A stretch of DNA of 64,000 nt from contig JALWTX010000013.1 of the NCBI GenBank assembly GCA_026993355.1, forward strand, positions 62,001-126,000, written 5' to 3'. Below, one piece after another: positions 28,253 through 37,005 of this stretch. A model generated the notes under the pieces. That model had not been told where the DNA came from. It ran no database searches and saw only the letters and a program-made list of their open reading frames with translations. How positions within the stretch are numbered: position 1 is the first letter of the stretch; the number at the start of each line of letters is the position of its first letter. The translations under genes were made by a program, and so were the position numbers. The DNA comes from Flavobacteriales bacterium (GTDB taxonomy: Bacteria > Bacteroidota > Bacteroidia > Flavobacteriales > Flavobacteriaceae).

Positions 28253-30451
28253 ATGTTAAAAGAGAAATTTTATTATGATGACAAAATTGTAAAGCTGTTT
28301 TCGTGGGCAACGGTTGTCTGGGGTATTACAGCCTTTACAGTTGGTCTTATGGTAGCCTACTTGTATTGGTTCCCGCATTATATGGATGGGATTTCATGGC
28401 TGAGTTACGGCCGGTTAAGACCCTTGCATACCAATGCCGCTATCTTTGCTTTTGTTGGTAATGGTATTTTTGCCGGTGCTTACTATAGCACCCAACGATT
28501 GTTAAAAACCCGGATGTATAGCGATGTGTTAAGTCGTATCCACTTCTGGGGTTGGCAATTAATCATTGTTTTAGCTGCCATTACTTTGCCATTGGGTTTT
28601 ACACAAAGTAAAGAATATGCCGAATTAGAATGGCCAATTGATATTTTAGTCGCTTTAATTTGGGTTGTTTTTACTATCAATCTTATTATGACGGTTGTGA
28701 ATAGACGGGTGCGTCATATTTATGTGGCTATATGGTTCTATTTGTCAACCGCTGTCACCATTGCGATGCTTTATATTTTCAATAACTTGAGTTTACCGGT
28801 AAGCTTGTCTTCCATGAAAAGTTATTCAATTTATGCCGGTGTCGAGGATGCAGTGGTACAATGGTGGTACGGACACAATGCTGTGGCATTTTTCTTGACC
28901 ACACCCATTTTAGGTTTAATGTATTATTTTGTGCCGAAAGCAGCCAAACGACCAATTTATTCCTATAGATTATCTATTATTCATTTCTGGTCATTGATTT
29001 TTATATATATCTGGGCAGGGCCACACCACTTACTCTATTCTGCCGTTCCCGAATGGGCACAAATTTTAGGAACTATTTTCTCCGTTATGCTTATTTTCCC
29101 ATCTTGGGGTGGTATGATCAACGGTTTATTGACCTTACGTGGTGCTTGGGATCGTGTTCGGGAAGACCCCATCTTGAAAATGTTTGTAGTGGCAATCACT
29201 TCTTATGGTATGAGTACGTTTGAAGGACCGATGTTGTCTTTCAAATCATTAAATGCCATTGCGCACTTTACCGATTGGATTATAGCACACGTGCACGTAG
29301 GAACTTTAGGATGGAATGGATTTATGATTATGGGCATGCTCTACTGGATGGTGCCACGTTTATATAAAACCAAATTATATTCCAAAAAATTAGCTAATTA
29401 TCATTTTTGGATCGGAACACTTGGAATTTTATTATATGTTATTCCCATGTATATTGCCGGTTGGACACAAGCACTGATGTGGAAAGAATTTAATCCGGAT
29501 GGCACATTAAAGTATGGTGAATTTATGGATACGGTTACCGAGATTTTGCCAATGCACTATATGCGTGCCATAGGTGGAACCTTATACTTAACCGGTGCTT
29601 TGATTTTAGTTTATAACTTGTTAAAAACTGTCAAAGGTCATAGCGTTGAAGACACGGCAGCTGAAGCTGCACCGCTTAAACCAATTCCGGCAGCCCGTCA
29701 AAAAGGTGAAGATTTTCATAATTGGTTGGAAAGACGAGGCGTCTTATTCACAGTTTTAGCCTTGATTGCAACTGCCATTGGTGGTGCAGTCGAAATTATT
29801 CCGACTATTTTTATCGACTCTAATATACCCAAACTAGCTTCTGTTAAACCCTATACTCCTTTAGAAGTTGAAGGACGCGATATTTATGTCCGTGAAGGCT
29901 GTTACAACTGCCACTCACAAATGATTCGTCCTTTCCGTAGCGAAGTTGAACGCTATGGCCCTTATTCTAAAGCCGGTGAATATGTCTATGATCACCCGTT
30001 CCAATGGGGATCTAAACGAACCGGACCGGATTTGTTACGCGAAGGGGGGAAACGTCCTAATTTGTGGCATTTTAATCACATGTACGAACCTGAATCGATG
30101 ATGTACGGTTCTATAATGCCTAACTACAAATGGATTGTAACCAACGATTTGGACACGTCGGATATCAAAGAGAAGTTAAAAACTTTGCGTAAATTGGGAA
30201 CCAAACTGAAAGATGGTACCGAATATTATACCGACGAATATATAGAAAATGCGCCTAAATTATTGGAAAAACAAGCCAAAGAAATTGCGGCTGATTTAGA
30301 AGCCAATAATGTTGAGTCAACTGAAGCCTATGCCAAAGCTTTTGGTAACAAGAAAGTTGATTTGAGCAAGAAAGAGATCGTTGCATTGATTGCTTATTTG
30401 CAACGTTTAGGAACCGATACAACTAAAAAAGTTGAAACTGCAAAAAAATAA
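28253..30451 (+). CDS. ccoNO: Cytochrome cbb3 oxidase subunits I and II, fused CcoN-CcoO
   Basis: One 732-residue chain joins the catalytic subunit CcoN (about residues 1-480, twelve or more spans) to the cytochrome c subunit CcoO (about 500-732). CcoN has HTNAAIFAFVGN, WYGHNAVAFF with the CuB-ligand region, and AHVHVGTLGWNG with heme ligands. CcoO has a CYNCH heme-binding motif followed by SQMIRPF. The link contains a membrane span that anchors the CcoO part. This oxidase reduces oxygen at low concentration while pumping protons. The fusion is common in Bacteroidota. Confidence 0.95.
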   Translation: MLKEKFYYDDKIVKLFSWATVVWGITAFTVGLMVAYLYWFPHYMDGISWLSYGRLRPLHTNAAIFAFVGNGIFAGAYYSTQRLLKTRMYSDVLSRIHFWGWQLIIVLAAITLPLGFTQSKEYAELEWPIDILVALIWVVFTINLIMTVVNRRVRHIYVAIWFYLSTAVTIAMLYIFNNLSLPVSLSSMKSYSIYAGVEDAVVQWWYGHNAVAFFLTTPILGLMYYFVPKAAKRPIYSYRLSIIHFWSLIFIYIWAGPHHLLYSAVPEWAQILGTIFSVMLIFPSWGGMINGLLTLRGAWDRVREDPILKMFVVAITSYGMSTFEGPMLSFKSLNAIAHFTDWIIAHVHVGTLGWNGFMIMGMLYWMVPRLYKTKLYSKKLANYHFWIGTLGILLYVIPMYIAGWTQALMWKEFNPDGTLKYGEFMDTVTEILPMHYMRAIGGTLYLTGALILVYNLLKTVKGHSVEDTAAEAAPLKPIPAARQKGEDFHNWLERRGVLFTVLALIATAIGGAVEIIPTIFIDSNIPKLASVKPYTPLEVEGRDIYVREGCYNCHSQMIRPFRSEVERYGPYSKAGEYVYDHPFQWGSKRTGPDLLREGGKRPNLWHFNHMYEPESMMYGSIMPNYKWIVTNDLDTSDIKEKLKTLRKLGTKLKDGTEYYTDEYIENAPKLLEKQAKEIAADLEANNVESTEAYAKAFGNKKVDLSKKEIVALIAYLQRLGTDTTKKVETAKK

Positions 30452-30453
30452 TT

Positions 30454-30651
30454 ATGTTAAGAAACATCAAAGATTATTTGGCGAGTCATCCGGGATTAAA
30501 CTTTTTTGACGTTTTTCCTATTATACTTTTCACATTCATTTTCATTTTTGTGATAGTATATACTTTTGGCTTACCAAAAAGACATATTGATGAATTAAAA
30601 GAATTTCCCCTTAACGACCAAAACGATTTAGATTATGGCAAAAAAGAATGA
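30454..30651 (+). CDS. ccoQ: Cbb3 oxidase small subunit CcoQ
   Basis: The 65-residue protein has a single membrane span (about residues 18-42) and a polar C-terminal tail containing LPKRHIDELKEFPLND. CcoQ/FixQ stabilises the interaction of CcoP with the CcoNO core. It starts 2 bases after the ccoNO stop and its end overlaps ccoP by 17 bases, so it lies in the same operon and is probably translationally coupled. Confidence 0.85.
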   Translation: MLRNIKDYLASHPGLNFFDVFPIILFTFIFIFVIVYTFGLPKRHIDELKEFPLNDQNDLDYGKKE

Positions 30652-31255
30652 ATCTGCTTTTGACAGACTATTAAAAAAGTTAACAAAAGCAACCCCTATA
30701 GAAGAAGAAAGTTCCGTTAAATTAGACCATGATTTTGACGGTATTCAAGAACTTAATAATCCGTTGCCACCCTGGTGGACAGCCGGTTTTATTATCACCA
30801 TTATTTTATCTGTATTTTATATCTTTTATTATATGGTGCAAGGTAAAGACAGTCAGTATGTCGAGTATCAGCGTGAAGTAGCACGTGCCAAAGCACAAGT
30901 AGATGCTTATAAAAAAGCACATCATATTGTTGATGCAAATACGGTAACGGTTTTAACTGATAAAAAGTCTTTAGAAGAAGGTAAAGAAATCTATCTGAAA
31001 AATTGTGCGGCTTGTCATGTTGCCGATGGTGGTGGTTTGGTTGGTCCTAATTTGACAGATGACTATTGGATTTATGGTTGTGACATCAAATCAATTTTTA
31101 ATGTCATTACCAATGGAACCAGCAAAGGCATGCCGCCATGGAAAGCCTTAGGTGCTGACAAAATACAAAAGGTTGCCAGTTATGTTTTGTCTTTGCATGG
31201 TACTAAGCCGGCCAAACCTAAAGCCCCGCAAGGTAAACCTTGCAAACGTGGTTAA
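30635..31255 (+). CDS. ccoP: Cbb3 oxidase subunit CcoP with a single heme c site
   Basis: The 206-residue protein has a cytoplasmic N-terminal part containing LDHDFDGIQELNNPLPPWW, the family hallmark. One membrane span follows (about residues 49-69), then a periplasmic cytochrome c domain. Only one CxxCH site is present (CAACH, near residue 126), with an axial-Met candidate in SKGMPPWKAL. Classical CcoP has two heme c domains and about 300 residues, so this is the short mono-heme form. A hairpin follows the gene. Confidence 0.9.
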   Translation: MAKKNESAFDRLLKKLTKATPIEEESSVKLDHDFDGIQELNNPLPPWWTAGFIITIILSVFYIFYYMVQGKDSQYVEYQREVARAKAQVDAYKKAHHIVDANTVTVLTDKKSLEEGKEIYLKNCAACHVADGGGLVGPNLTDDYWIYGCDIKSIFNVITNGTSKGMPPWKALGADKIQKVASYVLSLHGTKPAKPKAPQGKPCKRG

Positions 31256-31277
31256 AATAAATATAATTGACTTAAAT

Positions 31278-31303
31278 AAAGCAGTTTGAAATCAAACTGC
31301 TTT
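31278..31303 (+). terminator. Hairpin between ccoP and ccoG
   Basis: A perfect 10-bp stem (aaagcagttt/aaactgcttt) with a 6-base loop is followed by attttgattt. It separates the oxidase structural genes from the assembly genes ccoG and ccoH. Confidence 0.7.
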
Positions 31304-31328
31304 ATTTTGATTTAAAAAATTATTTAAA

Positions 31329-32747
31329 ATGAATACAAATAACCAAGAATCATTTAGAGATCATATAGGAACTATTAATGAAGAAGGATTACGAAATTGG
31401 ATACACCCAAAAAAACCACATGGTCGTTTTTATACGCGAAGGACTATTTTAAGTATTATTTTACTGACTTTATTTATAATTGGCCCTTTTATTAAGGTGA
31501 ATGGCGAACAATTTATGTTGTTTGACATTTTAGGAAGAAGATTTCACATTTTCGGAAAACCCTTTTTCCCTCAAGATTTTTATTTATTGGCATTGGCAGC
31601 TGTCATTGCTCTGATTTTCTTAGTTTTATTTACGGTTGTTTATGGCCGGATTTTTTGTGGTTGGCTATGTCCACAAACCATTTTTATGGAAATGCTTTTC
31701 CGTAAAATTGAATATTTCTTTGAAGGCGACCGGCCAAAACAAATCAAATTGGATAGAATGCCTTGGAACGCCGAAAAAATTAGAAAGCGCGGACTAAAAT
31801 GGGTGGTATTTTATTTAGTTTCTTTAGGCATTACCAGTGTTATGTTGGCCTACGTGGCCGGTTCGGATTATGTGATTAATTTTTGGAAACATCCTTTTGC
31901 TGATGTTAAAGCTTGGATTATTTATTTGGCTTTTACCACTGTATTTTATTTTGTTTTTGCCTGGTTTAGAGAGCAAGTTTGTATTATTGCTTGTCCTTAT
32001 GGCCGGCTTCAAGGTGTATTAACCGACGAAAACACTATTATGGTGGCTTATGATTATAAACGGGGTGAAAAACGCGGGCCTATGCGTAAAGGACAAGACC
32101 GTGAAGCCTTGGGCTTGGGTGATTGTATTGATTGTAAACAATGCGTATTGGTTTGTCCCACCGGTATAGATATACGTAATGGAACACAATTGGAATGTAT
32201 CAATTGTACCGCTTGTATGGATGCCTGCGATGCTACAATGGATGCTATTGGTAAACCACGTGGTTTAATCCGTTACGCCTCAAAAGTAAGTATTGAAGAA
32301 GGTCATAGTAAAATTTTTACCCCACGGGTCAAATTTTACACGGTTGTTTTAGTAGCTTTGTTAAGTGCTTTTATTTATTTGTTTGCGCATCGTCCCGATG
32401 TCCAATTAAAAGTTTTACGCACACGGGGACAGGTATTTACGGAGTTGCCAAATGGTAAAATACAAAATATGTATCAAGCCACTATTGTCAATAAAAGTAC
32501 TCATGCTTATAAAGGTTTAAAAATTAAGTTGATAGATCCCAAAGATGGCGAAGTAACTGTTTCCGGTAGTAATAGTGGTACCGGAAGTGGCCTTGATTTA
32601 AAGAAAGAAGAAATAAAACAGGTCATAATTTTTATTGATTTTCCTAAAAATAAATTTCATGGTAAGCATAAAATAAAATTAGGTATTTATGACAAAAATA
32701 AGCTTTTAGATAGCTATAAAACCGTATTTATTGCACCTGTTAGATAA
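31329..32747 (+). CDS. ccoG: Cytochrome c oxidase accessory protein CcoG
   Basis: The 472-residue polytopic membrane protein carries two [4Fe-4S] ferredoxin motifs (C266, C269, C272, C276 and C290, C293, C296, C300) and the membrane CxxxCP pairs CGWLCP (110-115) and CIIACP (218-223). A C-terminal immunoglobulin-like periplasmic domain covers about residues 355-472. CcoG reduces copper for cbb3 oxidase assembly. It stands between two hairpins, so it may be partly uncoupled from ccoNOQP. Confidence 0.93.
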   Translation: MNTNNQESFRDHIGTINEEGLRNWIHPKKPHGRFYTRRTILSIILLTLFIIGPFIKVNGEQFMLFDILGRRFHIFGKPFFPQDFYLLALAAVIALIFLVLFTVVYGRIFCGWLCPQTIFMEMLFRKIEYFFEGDRPKQIKLDRMPWNAEKIRKRGLKWVVFYLVSLGITSVMLAYVAGSDYVINFWKHPFADVKAWIIYLAFTTVFYFVFAWFREQVCIIACPYGRLQGVLTDENTIMVAYDYKRGEKRGPMRKGQDREALGLGDCIDCKQCVLVCPTGIDIRNGTQLECINCTACMDACDATMDAIGKPRGLIRYASKVSIEEGHSKIFTPRVKFYTVVLVALLSAFIYLFAHRPDVQLKVLRTRGQVFTELPNGKIQNMYQATIVNKSTHAYKGLKIKLIDPKDGEVTVSGSNSGTGSGLDLKKEEIKQVIIFIDFPKNKFHGKHKIKLGIYDKNKLLDSYKTVFIAPVR

Positions 32748-32758
32748 TTTTAATTTTT

Positions 32759-32786
32759 CAACAGGTTGTCAAATCGCAACCTGTTG
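32759..32786 (+). terminator. Hairpin between ccoG and ccoH
   Basis: A perfect 10-bp stem (caacaggttg/caacctgttg) with an 8-base loop is followed by atttt. It lies 21 bases before the ccoH ATG and could terminate or attenuate. Confidence 0.6.
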
Positions 32787-32806
32787 ATTTTAAATATAAT
32801 ATTATA

Positions 32807-33259
32807 ATGAAAAATTTTAAATTCCATTGGGGTTGGCGTATTTTGTTAGTTTATCTTCTTTTTATGAGTGTTTTTATTTTTTATTTTGTTCGCTCATTTA
32901 AAGAACAGGAGACCAATGAAATGGTTACGAATGATTATTATAACAAGGAATTGAATTATGAAAAGGTTATCGACAAAAAAAAGAATGCCGATACTATGCG
33001 CGTGGCGGTGCAAATATTGCAAACCCCTAAAGGCTTAAAAATTCAATTTCCTTCATATGTATCGGATGTACATGGACAAATTGAACTTTACAAACCTGAT
33101 AACTCAAAGCTTGATAAAGCTGTGGATATAAAGTTGGCTAAAGATAATAGTCAACTTATTCCTTCCAAAGAAATGGTGCCGGGGCGTTGGAATGTTAGTG
33201 TAGATTGGCAAAGCGGGAAAGTACCATACCGGGTAGAAAAAAAAATAATGCTTAAATAA
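32807..33259 (+). CDS. ccoH: Cbb3 oxidase assembly protein CcoH (FixH family)
   Basis: The 150-residue protein has one N-terminal membrane span (about residues 8-30) preceded by FKFHWGWRI. The periplasmic part begins VTNDYYNKELNYEKVIDKKKNA, the hallmark of FixH/CcoH. It ends with a small beta-sandwich. CcoH stays bound to assembling cbb3 oxidase. It stands 1 base before the TauE/SafE-like gene. Confidence 0.9.
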   Translation: MKNFKFHWGWRILLVYLLFMSVFIFYFVRSFKEQETNEMVTNDYYNKELNYEKVIDKKKNADTMRVAVQILQTPKGLKIQFPSYVSDVHGQIELYKPDNSKLDKAVDIKLAKDNSQLIPSKEMVPGRWNVSVDWQSGKVPYRVEKKIMLK

Positions 33260-33260
33260 G

Positions 33261-34019
33261 ATGACGACTATTCTCTTAACGGCTTTGTTACTTGGTTTAA
33301 TGGGTAGTTTTCACTGCTTGGGCATGTGTGGCCCCATTGCTTTTATTTTGCCGGTTGACCGGCATAGTAAACCCAAAATGGCTATTCAAACTTTTCTATA
33401 CCATTTGGGACGAATATCAGCTTATGCCAGTATCGGATTGATTTTTGGTTATCTGGGTAAAGGTATTTCTTTAATTGGATTTCAACAAAAGGTGTCCTTA
33501 ATAATGGGCGTGTTAATGCTTATTTTTGCCTTTGTCCCCTCTAACAAAGTTTTAGGCTTAAAAGCCTTTAGGTGGTGGAATACTTTTGTATATTTTGTCA
33601 AAAATAATTTGAGTGCCTACCTGCATAAGCGTACTACATTAGGTTTTTATGTGATAGGATTTTTAAACGGACTTTTACCATGCGGACTTGTCTACATTGC
33701 TTTGGTTGGCGCTATGGCTACAGGAGACCCGCTCTTGGGCGCTTTATATATGGCAATTTTTGGTCTGGGTACAACTCCAATGATGACCTTGGCTGTGTAC
33801 TTGGGAAGCTTTGTTTCTATTAAAATGCGTAACAAGATCAACCGTTTAATTCCATATGCAGTCGCTTTTGTAGGAATATTGTTTATTTTACGCGGGTTAA
33901 ATTTAGGCATCAAATTTATTTCACCATCTGATACAATGCTCAACACGGACAGTAAAATGATCCGGATGAAATCAAAGCAAATGCATCATAAAATCGATAA
34001 AATGATTAAAAAACAATAA
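33261..34019 (+). CDS. TauE/SafE-like membrane protein of the cbb3 cluster
   Basis: The 252-residue inner-membrane protein has about six spans. It begins LLLGLMGSFHCLGMCGPIAF, with the HCxxMCGP motif of the UreH/TauE-SafE-like branch found in cbb3 oxidase clusters; a second proline-cysteine element (NGLLPCGLVYIAL) follows in the second half. The Cys and His could bind copper, so a role in copper supply for oxidase assembly is plausible. It starts right after ccoH and closes the cluster. Confidence 0.82.
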   Translation: MTTILLTALLLGLMGSFHCLGMCGPIAFILPVDRHSKPKMAIQTFLYHLGRISAYASIGLIFGYLGKGISLIGFQQKVSLIMGVLMLIFAFVPSNKVLGLKAFRWWNTFVYFVKNNLSAYLHKRTTLGFYVIGFLNGLLPCGLVYIALVGAMATGDPLLGALYMAIFGLGTTPMMTLAVYLGSFVSIKMRNKINRLIPYAVAFVGILFILRGLNLGIKFISPSDTMLNTDSKMIRMKSKQMHHKIDKMIKKQ

Positions 34020-34119
34020 ATGTAAGTTATCAAACTATTTTTTTTCTATTGTATAGCCTTATAAATATATAAACTACAAGAAAAATTGCGTACATTTGTT
34101 ATTGAAAAAATTAAGACTT

Positions 34120-35235
34120 ATGCAATTTTTAGTATCAAGCGATGAATTAATAAAAAATCTTCAGGCATTACGTAATGTCATTAATAATAATAATACCATT
34201 CCGGTTTTAGATAATTTTTTATTTGAACTAAATAATAATTCTTTAAAAATAACCGCTTCTGACTTAGAGACAACCATGACAGCAACTGTTGCGGTAGAAT
34301 CTAATGACACCGGGAAATTTTTGTTGCCGGCACGCATGCTTGTTGATACCATTAAGGCATTACCTGTACAACCCTTAACTTTTATGTTTAATGACAATAA
34401 TACCATGAATATTGTCAGTGAAACAGGAAAATACAGTTTTGCCTATGCGGATGCGGCCGATTATCCTAATCCGGTGGAAATGGAAGAAGCCGCCCAAATT
34501 TCTATACCTTCAGGTGTTTTGGCCGATGCTGTCAGTAAAACGATCTTTGCAACCAGTAACGATGAATTGCGTCCAACCATGACAGGCGTCTTATTTGAAT
34601 TTTCGCCTCAAGGCTTAAATTTTGTGGCTACAGATGCTCATAAGTTGGTTAAATATGAACGCAATGATCTGAAAGCCGATGCCGAAACCCAATTTATCGT
34701 ACCCAAAAAACCTCTGCAAATTCTAAAAAATTATATTGCAGGGTCAAATGACGAAGTGCAAATAACTTATGATGACAGGAATGTAAAATTTAATTTTGAT
34801 AATATTCAGTTATTATCACGATTGATAAATGGGCAATATCCCAATTATCGTGCGGTAATTCCAACCGATAATCCCAATGTTTTGATTGCTGACCGGCAAA
34901 ACCTGTTAAATGTAGTCAAACGGATTGCTATTTTTGCCAATAAGGCGACCCATTTAATCCGTTTAGATATTACGGGTGCTGAACTGAAAGTATCTGCAGA
35001 AGATTTGGATTTTTCAAATAGAGCAGAAGAAAGGATGACTGCTAATTATCAAGGTGATGATATGTCCATTGGTTTCAATTCCAAATTTTTGGTCGAAATG
35101 TTGTCCAATTTAGATTCGGATGAAGTGTCGCTTAACATGTCCGGCCCCAGCAAAGCTGCTTTAATTCATCCTATGGACGGTTTGGAAGAAGGTGAATTTG
35201 TAACCATGTTGGTCATGCCTTTGATGTTGAGTTAA
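34120..35235 (+). CDS. dnaN: DNA polymerase III beta sliding clamp
   Basis: The 371-residue protein forms the ring clamp that tethers DnaE to DNA. It starts MQFLVSSDELIKNLQAL and has three clamp domains; the ending FVTMLVMPLMLS is canonical. The ATG at 34120 is chosen over a TTG at 34096 because it gives the conserved start. A TACATTTG -7-like element at 34091-34098 lies at a suitable distance. The dnaA gene is not adjacent. waaA starts 11 bases downstream. Confidence 0.95.
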   Translation: MQFLVSSDELIKNLQALRNVINNNNTIPVLDNFLFELNNNSLKITASDLETTMTATVAVESNDTGKFLLPARMLVDTIKALPVQPLTFMFNDNNTMNIVSETGKYSFAYADAADYPNPVEMEEAAQISIPSGVLADAVSKTIFATSNDELRPTMTGVLFEFSPQGLNFVATDAHKLVKYERNDLKADAETQFIVPKKPLQILKNYIAGSNDEVQITYDDRNVKFNFDNIQLLSRLINGQYPNYRAVIPTDNPNVLIADRQNLLNVVKRIAIFANKATHLIRLDITGAELKVSAEDLDFSNRAEERMTANYQGDDMSIGFNSKFLVEMLSNLDSDEVSLNMSGPSKAALIHPMDGLEEGEFVTMLVMPLMLS

Positions 35236-35246
35236 GACGGCATATC

Positions 35247-36482
35247 ATGCAATATTTGTACAATATAATACTTTATATTTCCGAAAATTTGTTGAAAGTT
35301 TTCGGAAATTTTTTTGGTGCAAAGGTTCGACAATTCAAAAACGGCCAATCTGAGGTATGGCAAAAACTATCAAAATGTAAAAATCTCGATCAACCTGTTA
35401 TTTGGGTGCATGTGTCGTCTTTAGGTGAATATGAACAAGCTCTACCGGTTATCGAATCCTTAAAATCCGCGAAAAAAAAATATGCTATCCTTTTAAGCTT
35501 TTTTTCGCCATCGGGCTATGAAATTATTAAAAATAATTCTCCTGCTGATTGCACGGTTTATTTACCTTTGGATACGACGGATAATGCCAAAAAATTTGTA
35601 GAACTGGTAAAGCCTCAAATGGCTATTTTTGTCAAATATGATTTGTGGCCAAATTACTTACGGCAATTACAAATCCATAAAATTTCGGTTTTTCTCATTT
35701 CGGCTACATTCAATAAAAAACATCCCTTTTTAAAATATAACTGGCTCCGAAAAATCTTACATAATTTTGCTCATATATTTGTACAAGATCAGACGTCTCA
35801 AAACATTTTGAATGGTCATGGCATTCAGCAAGTCACACTGGCCGGCGATACCCGTTTTGACCGGGTTTTTCAGTTAGTTCAAAATAATAAAAACTTATCA
35901 TTTGTGCATCGATTCAAAGCAGGAAAGCCACTTTTGGTGGCCGGTAGTACGTGGCCAAAGGATGAAGAACTACTGATAAAATACATTAATCAAACTAATT
36001 TCCCTTTTAAAACAATTTTGGCACCTCATGAAATAAATGAGACGCATATTCAGCAAATAGTTAAGCAATTACAAGTGCCTTACATATTGTATTCCGATAT
36101 CGATGAAAATACCAATCTGGAAGATTTTAAAGTGATGATTTTGAATACAATTGGTGTATTAAAATATATTTATGCCTATGCTGATGTGGTTTATATTGGC
36201 AATGGTTTCGGTAAAAGTATTCATAATGTGCAAGAACCGGCTGTTTATGGGGTCCCTATTATTACAGGGCCACATATCCATCAGTTTGAAGAGGCCAAAG
36301 CTTTAAAAAAGTTAGGGGCATTAATGACGATAGAATCCGGACAAGATTTAAGCCAAACTTTAGATAGCTTGTGGCAAAACCCGCAACTTCGTCAAGAAAA
36401 GGCTCAATTGACTAAAAATTATGTGTCAAGCAACCTGGGAGCGACCCAAAAAATCATAAATCACCTCAAGAAATATTTATGA
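35247..36482 (+). CDS. waaA: 3-deoxy-D-manno-octulosonic acid transferase WaaA
   Basis: WaaA (KdtA, GT30) adds Kdo to lipid IVA at the inner membrane. The 411-residue protein has an N-terminal membrane-binding helix, the catalytic Glu in WVHVSSLGEYEQALP (E61), LLVAGSTWPKDEE at the start of the second Rossmann domain, and NGFGKSIHNVQEPAVYG near the CMP-Kdo site. It lies downstream of dnaN and overlaps the next gene by 4 bases (ATGA), so the two are translationally coupled. Confidence 0.93.
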   Translation: MQYLYNIILYISENLLKVFGNFFGAKVRQFKNGQSEVWQKLSKCKNLDQPVIWVHVSSLGEYEQALPVIESLKSAKKKYAILLSFFSPSGYEIIKNNSPADCTVYLPLDTTDNAKKFVELVKPQMAIFVKYDLWPNYLRQLQIHKISVFLISATFNKKHPFLKYNWLRKILHNFAHIFVQDQTSQNILNGHGIQQVTLAGDTRFDRVFQLVQNNKNLSFVHRFKAGKPLLVAGSTWPKDEELLIKYINQTNFPFKTILAPHEINETHIQQIVKQLQVPYILYSDIDENTNLEDFKVMILNTIGVLKYIYAYADVVYIGNGFGKSIHNVQEPAVYGVPIITGPHIHQFEEAKALKKLGALMTIESGQDLSQTLDSLWQNPQLRQEKAQLTKNYVSSNLGATQKIINHLKKYL

Positions 36483-36952
36483 CCAGTTTATATTTGCATG
36501 GTTTAAACAGTACCAATATAAATGATAGAACCGATTGGCTATCACAATTTGGTCGTGTAATTAATCCGTTGATGGCCTATCAAAATTTACCCGCTGATTA
36601 TGGTAAATTAGAAAAATTGATAAAAAAATATCATCCGGATGTCATTGTAGGCAGTAGCATGGGCGGTTATTTTGGCTTTCATTTGGCTAATTATTTTGGC
36701 TTGCCTACCGTTTTATTTAACCCGGCTTTAATTATGACAACTATTATAAAGCCAAACCTTAAGCCAATGGCCATTTGTGGTTTTCATCATATTAGTTTAG
36801 GCAATAATGATAAGGTTATTCCACCGTTAACGACGAAATACTTATTAAATTATTGGCAGGTGCCACACCAAATTTATCCGGTAGACTTGGGCCACGAAAC
36901 ACCTATTGAAATATTTACCTCCGTGTGTCAAAAAACCGGTTTATTCAGATAA
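36479..36952 (+). CDS. YqiA-like alpha/beta hydrolase
   Basis: The 157-residue protein starts SLYLHGLNST and has the nucleophile elbow GSSMGG (serine near residue 60). The short alpha/beta hydrolase fold ends with a histidine in LGHETP. This matches the YqiA/YcfP-type (UPF0227) esterases. The natural substrate is unknown. It overlaps waaA by 4 bases. A terminator follows at once. Confidence 0.8.
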   Translation: MTSLYLHGLNSTNINDRTDWLSQFGRVINPLMAYQNLPADYGKLEKLIKKYHPDVIVGSSMGGYFGFHLANYFGLPTVLFNPALIMTTIIKPNLKPMAICGFHHISLGNNDKVIPPLTTKYLLNYWQVPHQIYPVDLGHETPIEIFTSVCQKTGLFR

Positions 36953-36976
36953 AAAACCGCCCAAAATGAGCGGTTT
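36952..36976. terminator. Terminator between the YqiA-like gene and maeB
   Basis: The stem aaaccgc/gcggttt with a 9-base loop lies between the convergent genes. The T run is better on the minus strand (for maeB) but the hairpin can serve both. Confidence 0.7.
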
Positions 36977-37005
36977 CTATTAGGTTAATCCAAGTTTTCT
37001 AAGGA

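Noticed and set aside
34096-34119. Alternative TTG start of dnaN
   Set aside because: The extra eight residues are not conserved in clamps, and the codon overlaps the -7-like element; MQFLVSSDEL at 34120 is the family start.
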